From Dokdonella_A sp035760865 (lineage in GTDB: Bacteria > Pseudomonadota > Gammaproteobacteria > Xanthomonadales > Rhodanobacteraceae): DNA of 23,362 nucleotides. The DNA lies in contig DASTSE010000416.1 of assembly GCA_035760865.1 (NCBI GenBank), positions 1 through 23,362 of the forward strand, read 5' to 3'. The notes under the pieces were generated by a model. The model searched no databases and was not told the DNA's origin. It saw only the letters and a program-made list of their open reading frames with translations. Shown here one piece after another: positions 13,599-20,237 of this stretch; the stretch's first letter is position 1, and each line of letters starts with the position of its first letter. Made by a program: the position numbers and the translations under genes.

Positions 13599-15113
13599 TC
13601 AGTCGAAACGTCCGTTCGTCGCAGGCCGGCCGAACCACGTCGCGAGTGCATCCGCGAGCCCATCGCACGTACCTTCGCCGACCCACGCGACGTAGCCGTC
13701 GGGCCGCACGAGCACCGCCGCCGGGGCGGCCACGTCGCCGATCGCGGGCAGCCGCCATGGTCCGTCGCAATGCGCGTCGACGCGCCGGACGCGGTCGGCC
13801 CAGGGCGCGATGTCGAAATTGCGCTGGCCGCTGAAGTCGAGCAGCAGCGGTCGCGCCTCGTGCAGGAGCGTGAACACGCGCAGCGGCCCGCCCGCGGTCA
13901 CGAGGTCGAGGTCGGGCATGCGACGTCCGAGCAGCGGATGGCCTTCGCCGAAGTCGTAGCGGATCGCCAGACCCGACATCTCCGCGGCGAATCGCCGGCG
14001 TGCATCGTCGGCGCCGAGCAGTTCGACCATGACCGCGCTCAACGCCTTCGTGCGCTCGTCGACGCGGCCGAGGGCGACCTGCGCCATCGTGTTGCGCAGC
14101 ACGCGCGCACCGACGGCGTGGCGTTCGACGTGGTAGCTGTCGAGCAGGCGGTCCGGCGTGGTGCGCCGGATCACCTGCGCGAGTTTCCAGCCGAGGTTCA
14201 CCGCGTCCTGCACGCCGAGGTTGAGTCCCTGTCCGCCGACCGGCGGATGCACGTGCGCGGCATCGCCGGCGAGCAGCACGCGGCGATCACGGTACGCAGC
14301 GGCCTGGCGCGTCATGTCGGTGAAGCGCGAGATCCAGCGCGGGTCGTGGATGCCGAAGTCGGTGCCGTAGACGGCGATCAGCGCTTCGCTGACGTCGCGC
14401 AGCACGGGTTCGCCGTCGGCGTGCACCTCGCGTTCGGTCAGCACGATGCGCGCGATGCCCGGCGTGTCCGACGCGCCGATGCCGTGCGTGCCGAACGCAT
14501 CTTCGCGGAAGCCCCACTGCGGTTCATCGCGCATCGGTGCTTCCGCGATGAGCCAGCTCCGGGTCGCGTCCCAGCCCGGGAACGCGATGCCCGCGGCCTT
14601 GCGCACGACGCTGCGGCCGCCGTCGCAGCCGACGAGGTACTGCGCACGCAGCGACACGCCGTCGGCGAGCGCGACCTCGACGCCGTCGTCGTGCTGGGAG
14701 AAGCCGCGAACATCGCTTCCGCGCAGGATCGGCACGCCGAGCTCGCTCACCCAGTCGGCGAGGGCGCCTTCGGTGCGGCTCTGCCACAGGCCGAGCGTGT
14801 ACGGATGTCGCGTCGGCGCGTCGCTGATGTCGAGCTGGACCGGGTGCGCGTGCACGACCGGATGCGGCTTCCCGAGCACGATGAAGCGCTCGGCGATGCC
14901 GCGCTGGTCGAGCACTTCGAGCGTGCGCGCGTGCAGCCCGCCGCCGCGCGAGGCTTCGAGTTGCTGGCTCTCGCGCTGCTCGACGATCGCGACGTCGACA
15001 CGCGCGAGTGCGAGTTCGCCCGCGAGCATGAGGCCGGTCGGCCCGCCCCCTGCGATGACGACCTCGTACGTGGTGCGCGTATGCGGATGAGGGTTCGATG
15101 CGTGCGGGTTCAT
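13599..15113 (-). CDS. FAD-dependent aromatic monooxygenase (class A, rifampicin-monooxygenase-like)
   Basis: 504 residues. It has the FAD-binding GGGPTG near the N-terminus (22-27, in EVVIAGGGPTGLMLAGELAL), the DG motif (GCDGGRS, 162-168) and the GD motif (RVLLAGDAAHVHPPVGGQGL, 278-297, with G283-D284). The C-terminal thioredoxin-like domain (~395-504, DFSGQRNFDIAPW) is typical of the PgaE/RIFMO/MhpA subgroup. Members hydroxylate polyketides, aromatic acids or rifamycins using NAD(P)H and O2. The Arg-rich start of the second block (ASRGGGLHARTLEVLDQRGI) is also typical. The ATG at 15113 has GGAGG just upstream. The substrate cannot be read from the sequence and no pathway genes flank it, so a stand-alone detoxifying or resistance enzyme is the simplest guess. 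Confidence 0.9.
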   Translation of the reverse strand: MNPHASNPHPHTRTTYEVVIAGGGPTGLMLAGELALARVDVAIVEQRESQQLEASRGGGLHARTLEVLDQRGIAERFIVLGKPHPVVHAHPVQLDISDAPTRHPYTLGLWQSRTEGALADWVSELGVPILRGSDVRGFSQHDDGVEVALADGVSLRAQYLVGCDGGRSVVRKAAGIAFPGWDATRSWLIAEAPMRDEPQWGFREDAFGTHGIGASDTPGIARIVLTEREVHADGEPVLRDVSEALIAVYGTDFGIHDPRWISRFTDMTRQAAAYRDRRVLLAGDAAHVHPPVGGQGLNLGVQDAVNLGWKLAQVIRRTTPDRLLDSYHVERHAVGARVLRNTMAQVALGRVDERTKALSAVMVELLGADDARRRFAAEMSGLAIRYDFGEGHPLLGRRMPDLDLVTAGGPLRVFTLLHEARPLLLDFSGQRNFDIAPWADRVRRVDAHCDGPWRLPAIGDVAAPAAVLVRPDGYVAWVGEGTCDGLADALATWFGRPATNGRFD

Positions 15114-15166
15114 GGCGCCTCCGGCTCGGTCGATTCGTCGAGGCCGGCGATTGGGCGCCAGGGGCG

Positions 15167-15185
15167 GGGGCTTGCCGCAAGCCCC
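15167..15185. promoter_or_regulatory. Perfect hairpin in the divergent promoter region
   Basis: GGGGCTTG-CCG-CAAGCCCC, an eight-base stem, lies 54 bases upstream of the monooxygenase start and 152 bases upstream of the DUF1801 gene. Next to it is an AT-rich patch, TTTAAGATAG (15192-15201), which could hold the -10 of either divergent promoter: TAAGAT on plus with TTGCCG (15172-15177) as -35 at 16 bases, or TATCTT on minus. An operator or a leader hairpin are both possible. Confidence 0.35.
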
Positions 15186-15336
15186 TGCTGGTTTAAGATA
15201 GTGAAACGGGGAAGGATCGATTTCCCGCAGCGTCGTTTTTTCATTCGAATGCGTGTCATCCGCCGTCGGTGCACCGCGACGGCCGGCTCGCATCGCTCGG
15301 TCGAATGTCCCGACGCCCCTACGCAGCGAGGCGGGC

Positions 15337-15783
15337 ATGAGCGAACGGCAGCGCCGCGTACCGTTGGACCTTCGTGGCCTGGCCGGACGGGCCGACCTGT
15401 TCCGCCTTTCCGGCGCGACGAAGCGCGACCGCGCGATCGAAGCCTGGCTAAGCTCGGAGCCGGTGGACCTGCGCGGCATCGCGCGGACCTGGTTCGAGCG
15501 CATGCGCGCATGCGGCGACGAGGTGCGCGAGCTCATGCACGACGGCCATCCGACGGCGTGCGTCGGCGATGCAGCTTTCGCCTACGTCGCGACGTTCGGC
15601 GCGCACGCCGACGTCGGCTTCTTCCATGGCGCCATGCTCACCGACCCCGCGGGCCTGTTGCAGGGTACGGGCAAGGCGATGCGGCACGTCAAGCTGAGGC
15701 CGGGGCAGGCGGTCGACGAGGCGGCACTCGACGCGCTGGTCCGTGCCGCGTACCTCGACCTGCGGCGCCGCGTCGGCGCCTGA
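15337..15783 (+). CDS. DUF1801-type (YdhG-like) protein
   Basis: 148 residues, soluble. The pattern WFERMRACGDEVRELMHDGHPTACVGDAAFAYVATFGAHADVGFFHG, then LQGTGKAMRHVKL and a C-terminal helix beginning DEAALDALVRAAY is that of DUF1801/YdhG-like small alpha/beta proteins with a YjbR-like fold. A molecular role is not established. The ATG at 15337 follows a GAGGCGGGC purine-rich site. It is divergent from the monooxygenase and convergent with the following gene. A perfect palindrome CCGGCGCGCCGG (15811-15822) between the two stops may end transcription of both. Confidence 0.85.
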   Translation: MSERQRRVPLDLRGLAGRADLFRLSGATKRDRAIEAWLSSEPVDLRGIARTWFERMRACGDEVRELMHDGHPTACVGDAAFAYVATFGAHADVGFFHGAMLTDPAGLLQGTGKAMRHVKLRPGQAVDEAALDALVRAAYLDLRRRVGA

Positions 15784-15822
15784 CGCTCCACTGCGAAGAC
15801 CGCGCTTCCACCGGCGCGCCGG

Positions 15823-16938
15823 TTACAACCGCGCAAGGCCGAGGATGATTTCGATCACGATGAGCACGACGATCGCGAGTTCGAGCAGTTCCGCGCGACT
15901 GCTCGAGGCTTCTTCGTAGAGCGCGGTGTAGGTGTCGCGCACGATCGCGAGCTTGCGGTCGACCGCGGCGACGAGCTTGGGTACGCGGAAGAGTTCGAGT
16001 GCGGACGAATAGATGCGCGCGAGGTAGACGTCCTCGGTCACCTGCAACGCGTTGTCGACCTTCTCGGTGAGTTCGGTGACTTCGGCGACGAGCGTGTAGA
16101 GGCTGCGCGCGAGGCGAGCGAAGCGCGGCGCCGCGAACGACGAACGGCCGCGTCGCGCGGCTTCGACCTGGTCGTACATGCGCGGCAGCTCGTCGTCGAG
16201 CAGCTCGTCGTAGTAGCGGAACTCGAGCAGCTGCGCGTTCGCGACCTCGATGACGTCGGCGACGTCCGGGTTGCCTTCCGGATCGTAGATGAACGCGCGA
16301 TCCCAGGTCAGCACGACGAGGTCGTCGTCGAAATACGAGTAGCTCTGCTTGAGCAGTTCGCGTTTCTCGCCCGCGGAAAGCGCGCGCCGCTCGCCGGACA
16401 GCAGCACCGTGAGATCCACCTGTTGCTGCAACAGCGCAGCCGGCAACGGCTCGCCGAGTTCGCGTACGGCTGCGATGAGATAGTCCTCCTGCAAGGTCGC
16501 CGGCGACGGTCGCTCGAGCGCGCCGCCGACGATCGCGAGCGCTCGCTCGAGCACGTCGCGCCAGACGTTCGTCGAAGCCGCCGGGCCGATCGCGCCGTGC
16601 ACGGCTTCGACGCGCCGCTCGAATGCGGCCCACGCCTCGTCGACGACCGGGACGCGCAGGCTGATCGCGACGGCGCCGAAATCGTACAGGCGCACCGAGA
16701 CGTGCGCGTCCGTCGCCACGCCGCCGATCGACAGGTCGATCGTGCCGAGGCGTAGGCGAACGGGCGGATCGCCGAATGCGATCGCCTTCTCCGCCGCCAG
16801 GCTCAGGCGGCTGCGGTCGCTGCGCGCGTTCGCATGCGCGGCATAGAGCGCTTCGGCGGATGCGAGATCGATCGAATAGGCGACGTCGAACAGGCGCAGC
16901 GCGGTGATCTCACCACGGCGGACGAGAAGGTCGGGCAC
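15823..16938 (-). CDS. Tail-anchored DUF155/RMD1-like protein
   Basis: 371 residues from a GTG at 16938, which has GGAG five bases upstream; earlier in-frame starts give Arg-rich sequence without an RBS. The N-terminal half contains strand-rich, Val-rich sequence (RLYDFGAVAISLRVPV). The C-terminal half has long amphipathic helices (LLDDELPRMYDQVE, LYTLVAEVTELTEKVDNALQ, VTEDVYLARIYSSALELFRV, LAIVRDTYTALYEEASSSRA) and ends in one hydrophobic segment (ELLELAIVVLIVIEIILGLARL). This order, a variable N-domain followed by helices and a C-terminal anchor, resembles the DUF155/RMD1/YagE group, whose eukaryotic members are organelle membrane proteins. I am confident about the architecture and less so about the family name. 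The function is unknown. Confidence 0.78.
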   Translation of the reverse strand: MPDLLVRRGEITALRLFDVAYSIDLASAEALYAAHANARSDRSRLSLAAEKAIAFGDPPVRLRLGTIDLSIGGVATDAHVSVRLYDFGAVAISLRVPVVDEAWAAFERRVEAVHGAIGPAASTNVWRDVLERALAIVGGALERPSPATLQEDYLIAAVRELGEPLPAALLQQQVDLTVLLSGERRALSAGEKRELLKQSYSYFDDDLVVLTWDRAFIYDPEGNPDVADVIEVANAQLLEFRYYDELLDDELPRMYDQVEAARRGRSSFAAPRFARLARSLYTLVAEVTELTEKVDNALQVTEDVYLARIYSSALELFRVPKLVAAVDRKLAIVRDTYTALYEEASSSRAELLELAIVVLIVIEIILGLARL

Positions 16939-17090
16939 AGGGACTCCGTTCGATGGCCTTGCCCGGAACGATAGGCGCTCGCTCCGGATCGCGCTACCTC
17001 GTCGGACCGCGGTGCGCGCCGCGCTGACCGGAGGACGGTACCGCGGCCGCGATCGCGGTCCGTTCATCGGGCGGCGTGCACGATCGGCCC

Positions 17091-17825
17091 ATGCACGTCC
17101 GTCTACGCATCGGTTGCGCCGGCTGGTCGATCATGGCCAGGCACGCCGCGGCATTTCCGCGCGGGGGTTCGCACCTCGAGCGGTATGCGCGCGTGTTCGA
17201 CGCGGTCGAGATCAACTCCTCGTTCCATCGCCCGCATCGCCCGCAGACCTACGCGAAATGGGCGGACGCGGTTCCAGGCGATTTCCGCTTCGCGGTGAAG
17301 CTGCCGAAGTCGATCAGCCACGAGCGGCGCCTGCGGGACTGCGCGGACGAACTGCGCGCGTTCCTCGACGCCGTGCGCGAACTGCGCGGAAAGCTCGGCG
17401 TGCTGCTGCTGCAGTTGCCGCCGAGCCTTGCATTCGACGCGACGGGCGCGCTCGCCTTCTTCGATCGCCTGCGCGACGACTACGACGGGCCGTTCGCGTG
17501 CGAGCCGCGCCACCTTTCGTGGTTCGATCCAGCCGTCGATGCGGCCCTGCGCGCTCGCCGCATCGCGCGGGTCGCCGCAGACCCCGCGCGTACGCGGCGC
17601 GCCGCCGTGCCCGCGGGCGACCGCGCGATCGAGTATGTCAGGCTGCATGGCTCGCCGCGCGTGTACTACGACGCCTACACCGACGCGACACTGCAGCGCA
17701 TTGCGCGGCGGCTGGCGCGGGCGTCGAAGAATACGCGCGAGCGCTGGTGCATCTTCGACAACACCGCGCTGGGGCATGCGACGTCGGATGCGTCGAAGGT
17801 CAAGTCGTTGCTCGCCGCCGCTTGA
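17091..17825 (+). CDS. DUF72 family protein (YecE-like TIM barrel)
   Basis: 244 residues. Family motifs are clear: RIGCAGWSI at the N-terminus, FDAVEINSSFHRPHRPQTYA, the segment after it with FRFAVKLPKSISH, LGVLLLQLPPSL, and a final WCIFDNTALGHA. DUF72 proteins are TIM barrels of unproven function. Here the canonical Glu and Asn of EINSSFH and the Lys of KLPK are present. The ATG at 17091 places GCAGW at the usual distance; a GTG at 17076 is in frame but less likely. It is divergent from the tail-anchored protein, with 152 bases between starts. Confidence 0.9.
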   Translation: MHVRLRIGCAGWSIMARHAAAFPRGGSHLERYARVFDAVEINSSFHRPHRPQTYAKWADAVPGDFRFAVKLPKSISHERRLRDCADELRAFLDAVRELRGKLGVLLLQLPPSLAFDATGALAFFDRLRDDYDGPFACEPRHLSWFDPAVDAALRARRIARVAADPARTRRAAVPAGDRAIEYVRLHGSPRVYYDAYTDATLQRIARRLARASKNTRERWCIFDNTALGHATSDASKVKSLLAAA

Positions 17826-17891
17826 TCCGACGCTCGGAGGTACCATTCGGGCATCGGGAGTGGTTCGGCGATTCGCGCAACGAGGGTTCGC

Positions 17892-18266
17892 ATGCATCCG
17901 GAAGAAGGGCCAGGGACGTGCACGGCGTGCGGCATCGCACGGCTGCCGCGATCGGCTCGTCGCCTCGGCGCATTCGTCGGCGTCGAGCTCGGCTTCGGCC
18001 TGCTGCTCGCCGCGGCGTCCGTTCCGTTCTGGTGGGCGCGAGTCCTGTGCGGTTCCGGCGGCGTGGTCGTGCTCATTCATGCTTGGGCGGCAAGCAGGGA
18101 GCACCGTGTCGGTCTGTGTCCGCGCTGCGCGATGGCTCGGCCACGCTCGGCGCGCGGCGCCGCCCAGGCCCGCGGCTTCGATCCGCGTGGTGGCGGATCG
18201 GGTATTGCGCCGACGATCGAATCGCCGATGTCGATCCGCGCCGTGCTCGCTCGTCGTCCTGGATGA
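17892..18266 (+). CDS. Small two-span membrane protein with paired CxxC motifs
   Basis: 124 residues, family not recognised. CTAC at 10-13 and CPRC at 76-79 flank two hydrophobic segments (~25-46 LGAFVGVELGFGLLLAAASVPF and ~48-66 ARVLCGSGGVVVLIHAWAA). With both termini on the same side, the two CxxC pairs would meet and could form a single zinc-binding site. The C-terminal 40 residues are Gly/Arg-rich and probably disordered. The ATG at 17892 has a purine-rich GAGGG upstream. It lies 66 bases after the DUF72 gene on the same strand. Coding status is likely but not certain, since composition at the end is loose. Confidence 0.6.
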   Translation: MHPEEGPGTCTACGIARLPRSARRLGAFVGVELGFGLLLAAASVPFWWARVLCGSGGVVVLIHAWAASREHRVGLCPRCAMARPRSARGAAQARGFDPRGGGSGIAPTIESPMSIRAVLARRPG

Positions 18267-18343
18267 TCCGCCCGAAAGGACGTCGCGTTCTCGCGGGCGG
18301 GCCTTCGTAACCCTTCACGTTCAACCATCATCGAGGACCCTTC

Positions 18344-18751
18344 ATGAAGATCAGTGTCGAAAGCCACGTCAAAGCCCCTGTTGCCGCGGTCTGGAGTGCG
18401 TACACGACGCCCGAAGACATCCTGCGCTGGAACGCCGCGAGCGACGACTGGCATACCACCGCGTCGACGGTGGATCTGCGCGAAGGCGGCGCGTTCTCGT
18501 CGCGCATGGAAGCGAAGGACGGCAGCTTCGGCTTCGATTTCGCGGGCACGTACACGAAAGTGGTGCCGAACGAGCGGCTCGAGTTCTCGTTCGGCGACCG
18601 CGCTGCCGCGGTCGAGTTCGTTCCCGCCGACGGCGGCGTCGACGTCCGCGTCACGTTCGACGCGGAAACCGAGAACCCGGTCGAGATGCAGCGCCAGGGC
18701 TGGCAGTCGATCCTCGACAACTTCGCGCGCTACGTCGAAGCGCGGGGCTGA
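18344..18751 (+). CDS. SRPBCC / AHSA1-like protein
   Basis: 135 residues. The START-like SRPBCC fold is recognisable from MKISVESHVKAPVAAVWSAY, then TTPEDILRWNAASDDWHTT, the strand pair around GFDFAGTYTKVVPNERLEFSF, and the closing helix QRQGWQSILDNFARYVE. AHSA1-like bacterial members (YndB-type) bind hydrophobic ligands in a central cavity; physiological ligands are mostly unknown. It is full length for the family. The ATG at 18344 follows GAGGACCCTTC, an RBS at slightly short spacing. A stem-loop (GGAGTCGAAGC/GCTTCGACTCC) starts 7 bases after the stop, so it is probably the end of a transcript. Confidence 0.92.
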   Translation: MKISVESHVKAPVAAVWSAYTTPEDILRWNAASDDWHTTASTVDLREGGAFSSRMEAKDGSFGFDFAGTYTKVVPNERLEFSFGDRAAAVEFVPADGGVDVRVTFDAETENPVEMQRQGWQSILDNFARYVEARG

Positions 18752-18915
18752 GCGAGCGGAGTCGAAGCGCCCCCGCACCGCGGCCGGCTGCTTCGACTCC
18801 GGCCCTTCGGGCCTGCGCCCAAGGCGAGCGGGGCAGGTCGTTCCGGAGCCTGGTGGCGAGGCGCGAAACGGTTCCGCCCGCTTTGAGCGCAATGCGCGAA
18901 GCGAGCGGAGTCGAA
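18751..18915. repeat. GAGTCGAA repeat block after the SRPBCC gene, with terminator-like hairpins
   Basis: A 16-base direct repeat AGCGAGCGGAGTCGAA occurs at 18751-18766 and 18900-18915. The first copy opens an inverted repeat GGAGTCGAAGC (18758-18768) / GCTTCGACTCC (18790-18800), followed at once by GGCCC-TTC-GGGCC (18801-18813). Related GAGTCGAA cores occur at 5564-5571 and 7254-7261. The 307-base gap up to trxC holds no gene that I can support; the hairpins may act as the terminator of the SRPBCC gene. Confidence 0.6.
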
Positions 18916-19058
18916 ACCCCTGCGGCGACGAAACGGTGCTTCGACGCCGATCCTTCGGACATCCGGCACGCGTGAACGCATGGCGTATCCGGGGCCGGCT
19001 CGCCGACTTGCGATCCACCGTGCCGCCCGCACATTCGGCCGCAATGCCGAGGTGAACC

Positions 19059-19511
19059 ATGAATGCCGCTGCGCCGTCCCTGCTGGTGCCCTGTCCCCAT
19101 TGCGCGTCGATGAACCGTGTGCCGCGCGATCGCCTCGTGCAGTCGCCGCGTTGTGGCCGCTGCCACGAGGCGTTGTTCACGGGTGCGCCGGTTGCATTGA
19201 CCGCAGCGACGTTCGATGCGCACGCCGAGCGCGGCGAACTGCCGCTGCTCGTCGATTTCTGGGCGCCGTGGTGCGGGCCGTGCGTGAGCATGGCGCCCGC
19301 GTTCGCGGCTGCCGCAAAGGCGCTCGAACCGCAGCTGCGCCTCGCCAAGGTCGACACCGAAGCCGAGCCCGCGCTCGCGGGTCGATTCGCGATCCGCAGC
19401 ATCCCCACCTTGATCCTGTTCGCGGGCGGTCGCGAAGTCGCACGCCAGTCCGGCGCGATCGGCGTGCAGCAGATCGTGCAGTGGACGCGCGCAAACCTCC
19501 CGGCCCGATAG
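19059..19511 (+). CDS. trxC: Thioredoxin 2 (TrxC) with N-terminal zinc finger
   Basis: 150 residues. The N-terminal zinc-binding module has CPHC (12-15) and CGRC (32-35), as in E. coli Trx2. The thioredoxin domain follows, with the WCGPC active site (71-75) and the cis-proline of SIPTLILF (P116). Trx2 reduces disulfides in the cytoplasm, complements Trx1 during oxidative stress, and uses the zinc finger for redox regulation. Length and motif order are as expected for the family. In enterobacteria it is controlled by OxyR; I cannot identify such a site here. A 7-base stem (19518-19538: CGACGGG/CCCGTCG) starts 6 bases after the stop and may be the terminator, separating it from the chitinase region. 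Confidence 0.95.
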   Translation: MNAAAPSLLVPCPHCASMNRVPRDRLVQSPRCGRCHEALFTGAPVALTAATFDAHAERGELPLLVDFWAPWCGPCVSMAPAFAAAAKALEPQLRLAKVDTEAEPALAGRFAIRSIPTLILFAGGREVARQSGAIGVQQIVQWTRANLPAR

Positions 19512-19584
19512 GGTGGTCGACGGGCACGCGCCCCGTCGCGGAGCATCGGCCCCTGGAAAAGGCGGGGCGCGTCGCAGGCGTAGC

Positions 19585-19604
19585 GGATGACAAGGTTGTC
19601 ATCC
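19585..19604. promoter_or_regulatory. LacI-type operator candidate 1 upstream of the chitinase gene
   Basis: Inverted repeat with arms GGATGACAA / TTGTCATCC and a 2-base centre (GG). Its core TGACAAGGTTGTCA differs at one base from site 2 (19799-19812). Even-length palindromes of this form are typical of LacI-family repressors. It lies 74 bases after trxC and ~630 bases before the chitinase start. Confidence 0.6.
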
Positions 19605-19798
19605 AAGTCGCCTGTCCAGGCGCCAGCGGCAAGACCGCTGCGTTCGCAGCGCTCGTACTGCCTCTGCGGGAGCGCTGCTCGATCGGCTTCGCGGTCATCA
19701 TTTCCAGCGTCGAAATTCGAAACTCTGTAGCCCGGTCCGCCCGGCCAGCCCGCTCCGCCGAGAAATGTGCGCGCGTCAACAATTTGGAGAAGTCCGAT

Positions 19799-19812
19799 TG
19801 ACAACGTTGTCA
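19799..19812. promoter_or_regulatory. LacI-type operator candidate 2 upstream of the chitinase gene
   Basis: Perfect 14-base palindrome TGACAACGTTGTCA with the central CG of LacI-family operators. It overlaps a consensus -35 hexamer (TTGACA, 19798-19803), though no good -10 follows. Its centre is 211 bp from site 1, close to a whole number of helical turns, so a DNA loop between them is possible. From memory, NagR-type regulators of N-acetylglucosamine use in gammaproteobacteria bind similar TGACA...TGTCA boxes, which fits a chitinase target. Confidence 0.65.
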
Positions 19813-20237
19813 TGCGCGCGCAGGCTTCGACCCGGATGATGCATGCGTTCCCGCATCCAAGGCGGCTTCAGCGCGCAGGGGCGCCCGGTGGCCGCGATCG
19901 AATCGACCTGGCCGCGGCGCACCGCGAGGCCGCACGCGGCGGGTTGCGCTTCCGCGGCCTCGCCGGCGCAACGTGGCGGCCGGTCCGCAACGCTCGTGAC
20001 ACGTCCGACCGACAACGGCATGGGGTGATCGACATGAGCCGCACCGCAACCGTCGCCTGACCCGAGCCGCGCCGCTTCCCGCGCGCGCGGCCTTTCCGTG
20101 ATGCCTTCACCGCAGGTGCGCCAGGCACCTGCCGCGGTTTCGCATTGCCCGCGATCGGGAGAGAGCGATCGACGGGAGGAGAGAGCGGCCGGGTTCGTCC
20201 CGGTCATTGTTCAACCGACGACAACCGGAGCACGACC

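Larger units (their letters stand above)
19512..20237. other. 726-base leader between trxC and the chitinase gene
   Basis: No credible gene is seen. It holds the trxC terminator-like hairpin (19518-19538), two LacI-type palindromes (19585-19604 and 19799-19812), and a hairpin GCAGGTGC/GCACCTGC (20112-20132) about 105 bases before the chitinase start. A tiny frame at 20034-20060 (ATG to TGA, MSRTATVA) has GGGG upstream but is too short to judge. The transcript start of the chitinase gene is probably near the second palindrome, which would give a long 5' leader. Confidence 0.5.

Noticed and set aside
15811..15822. CCGGCGCGCCGG palindrome as a regulatory site
   Set aside because: It lies between two convergent stop codons, so a role in termination is more likely than an operator, and such GC palindromes arise often by chance in this base composition.
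13497..15848. A 783-codon plus-strand frame opposite the monooxygenase
   Set aside because: It also runs through the DUF1801 gene in the wrong phase and shows no domain.
18077..19813. A 578-codon minus-strand frame beginning at the second operator palindrome
   Set aside because: It is antisense to the SRPBCC and trxC genes. The part outside them (19512-19813) has no recognisable motif and no ribosome-binding site.
20034..20060. Possible leader peptide MSRTATVA before the chitinase gene
   Set aside because: Eight codons with no run of one amino acid and no coupled attenuator; too short to support on sequence alone.
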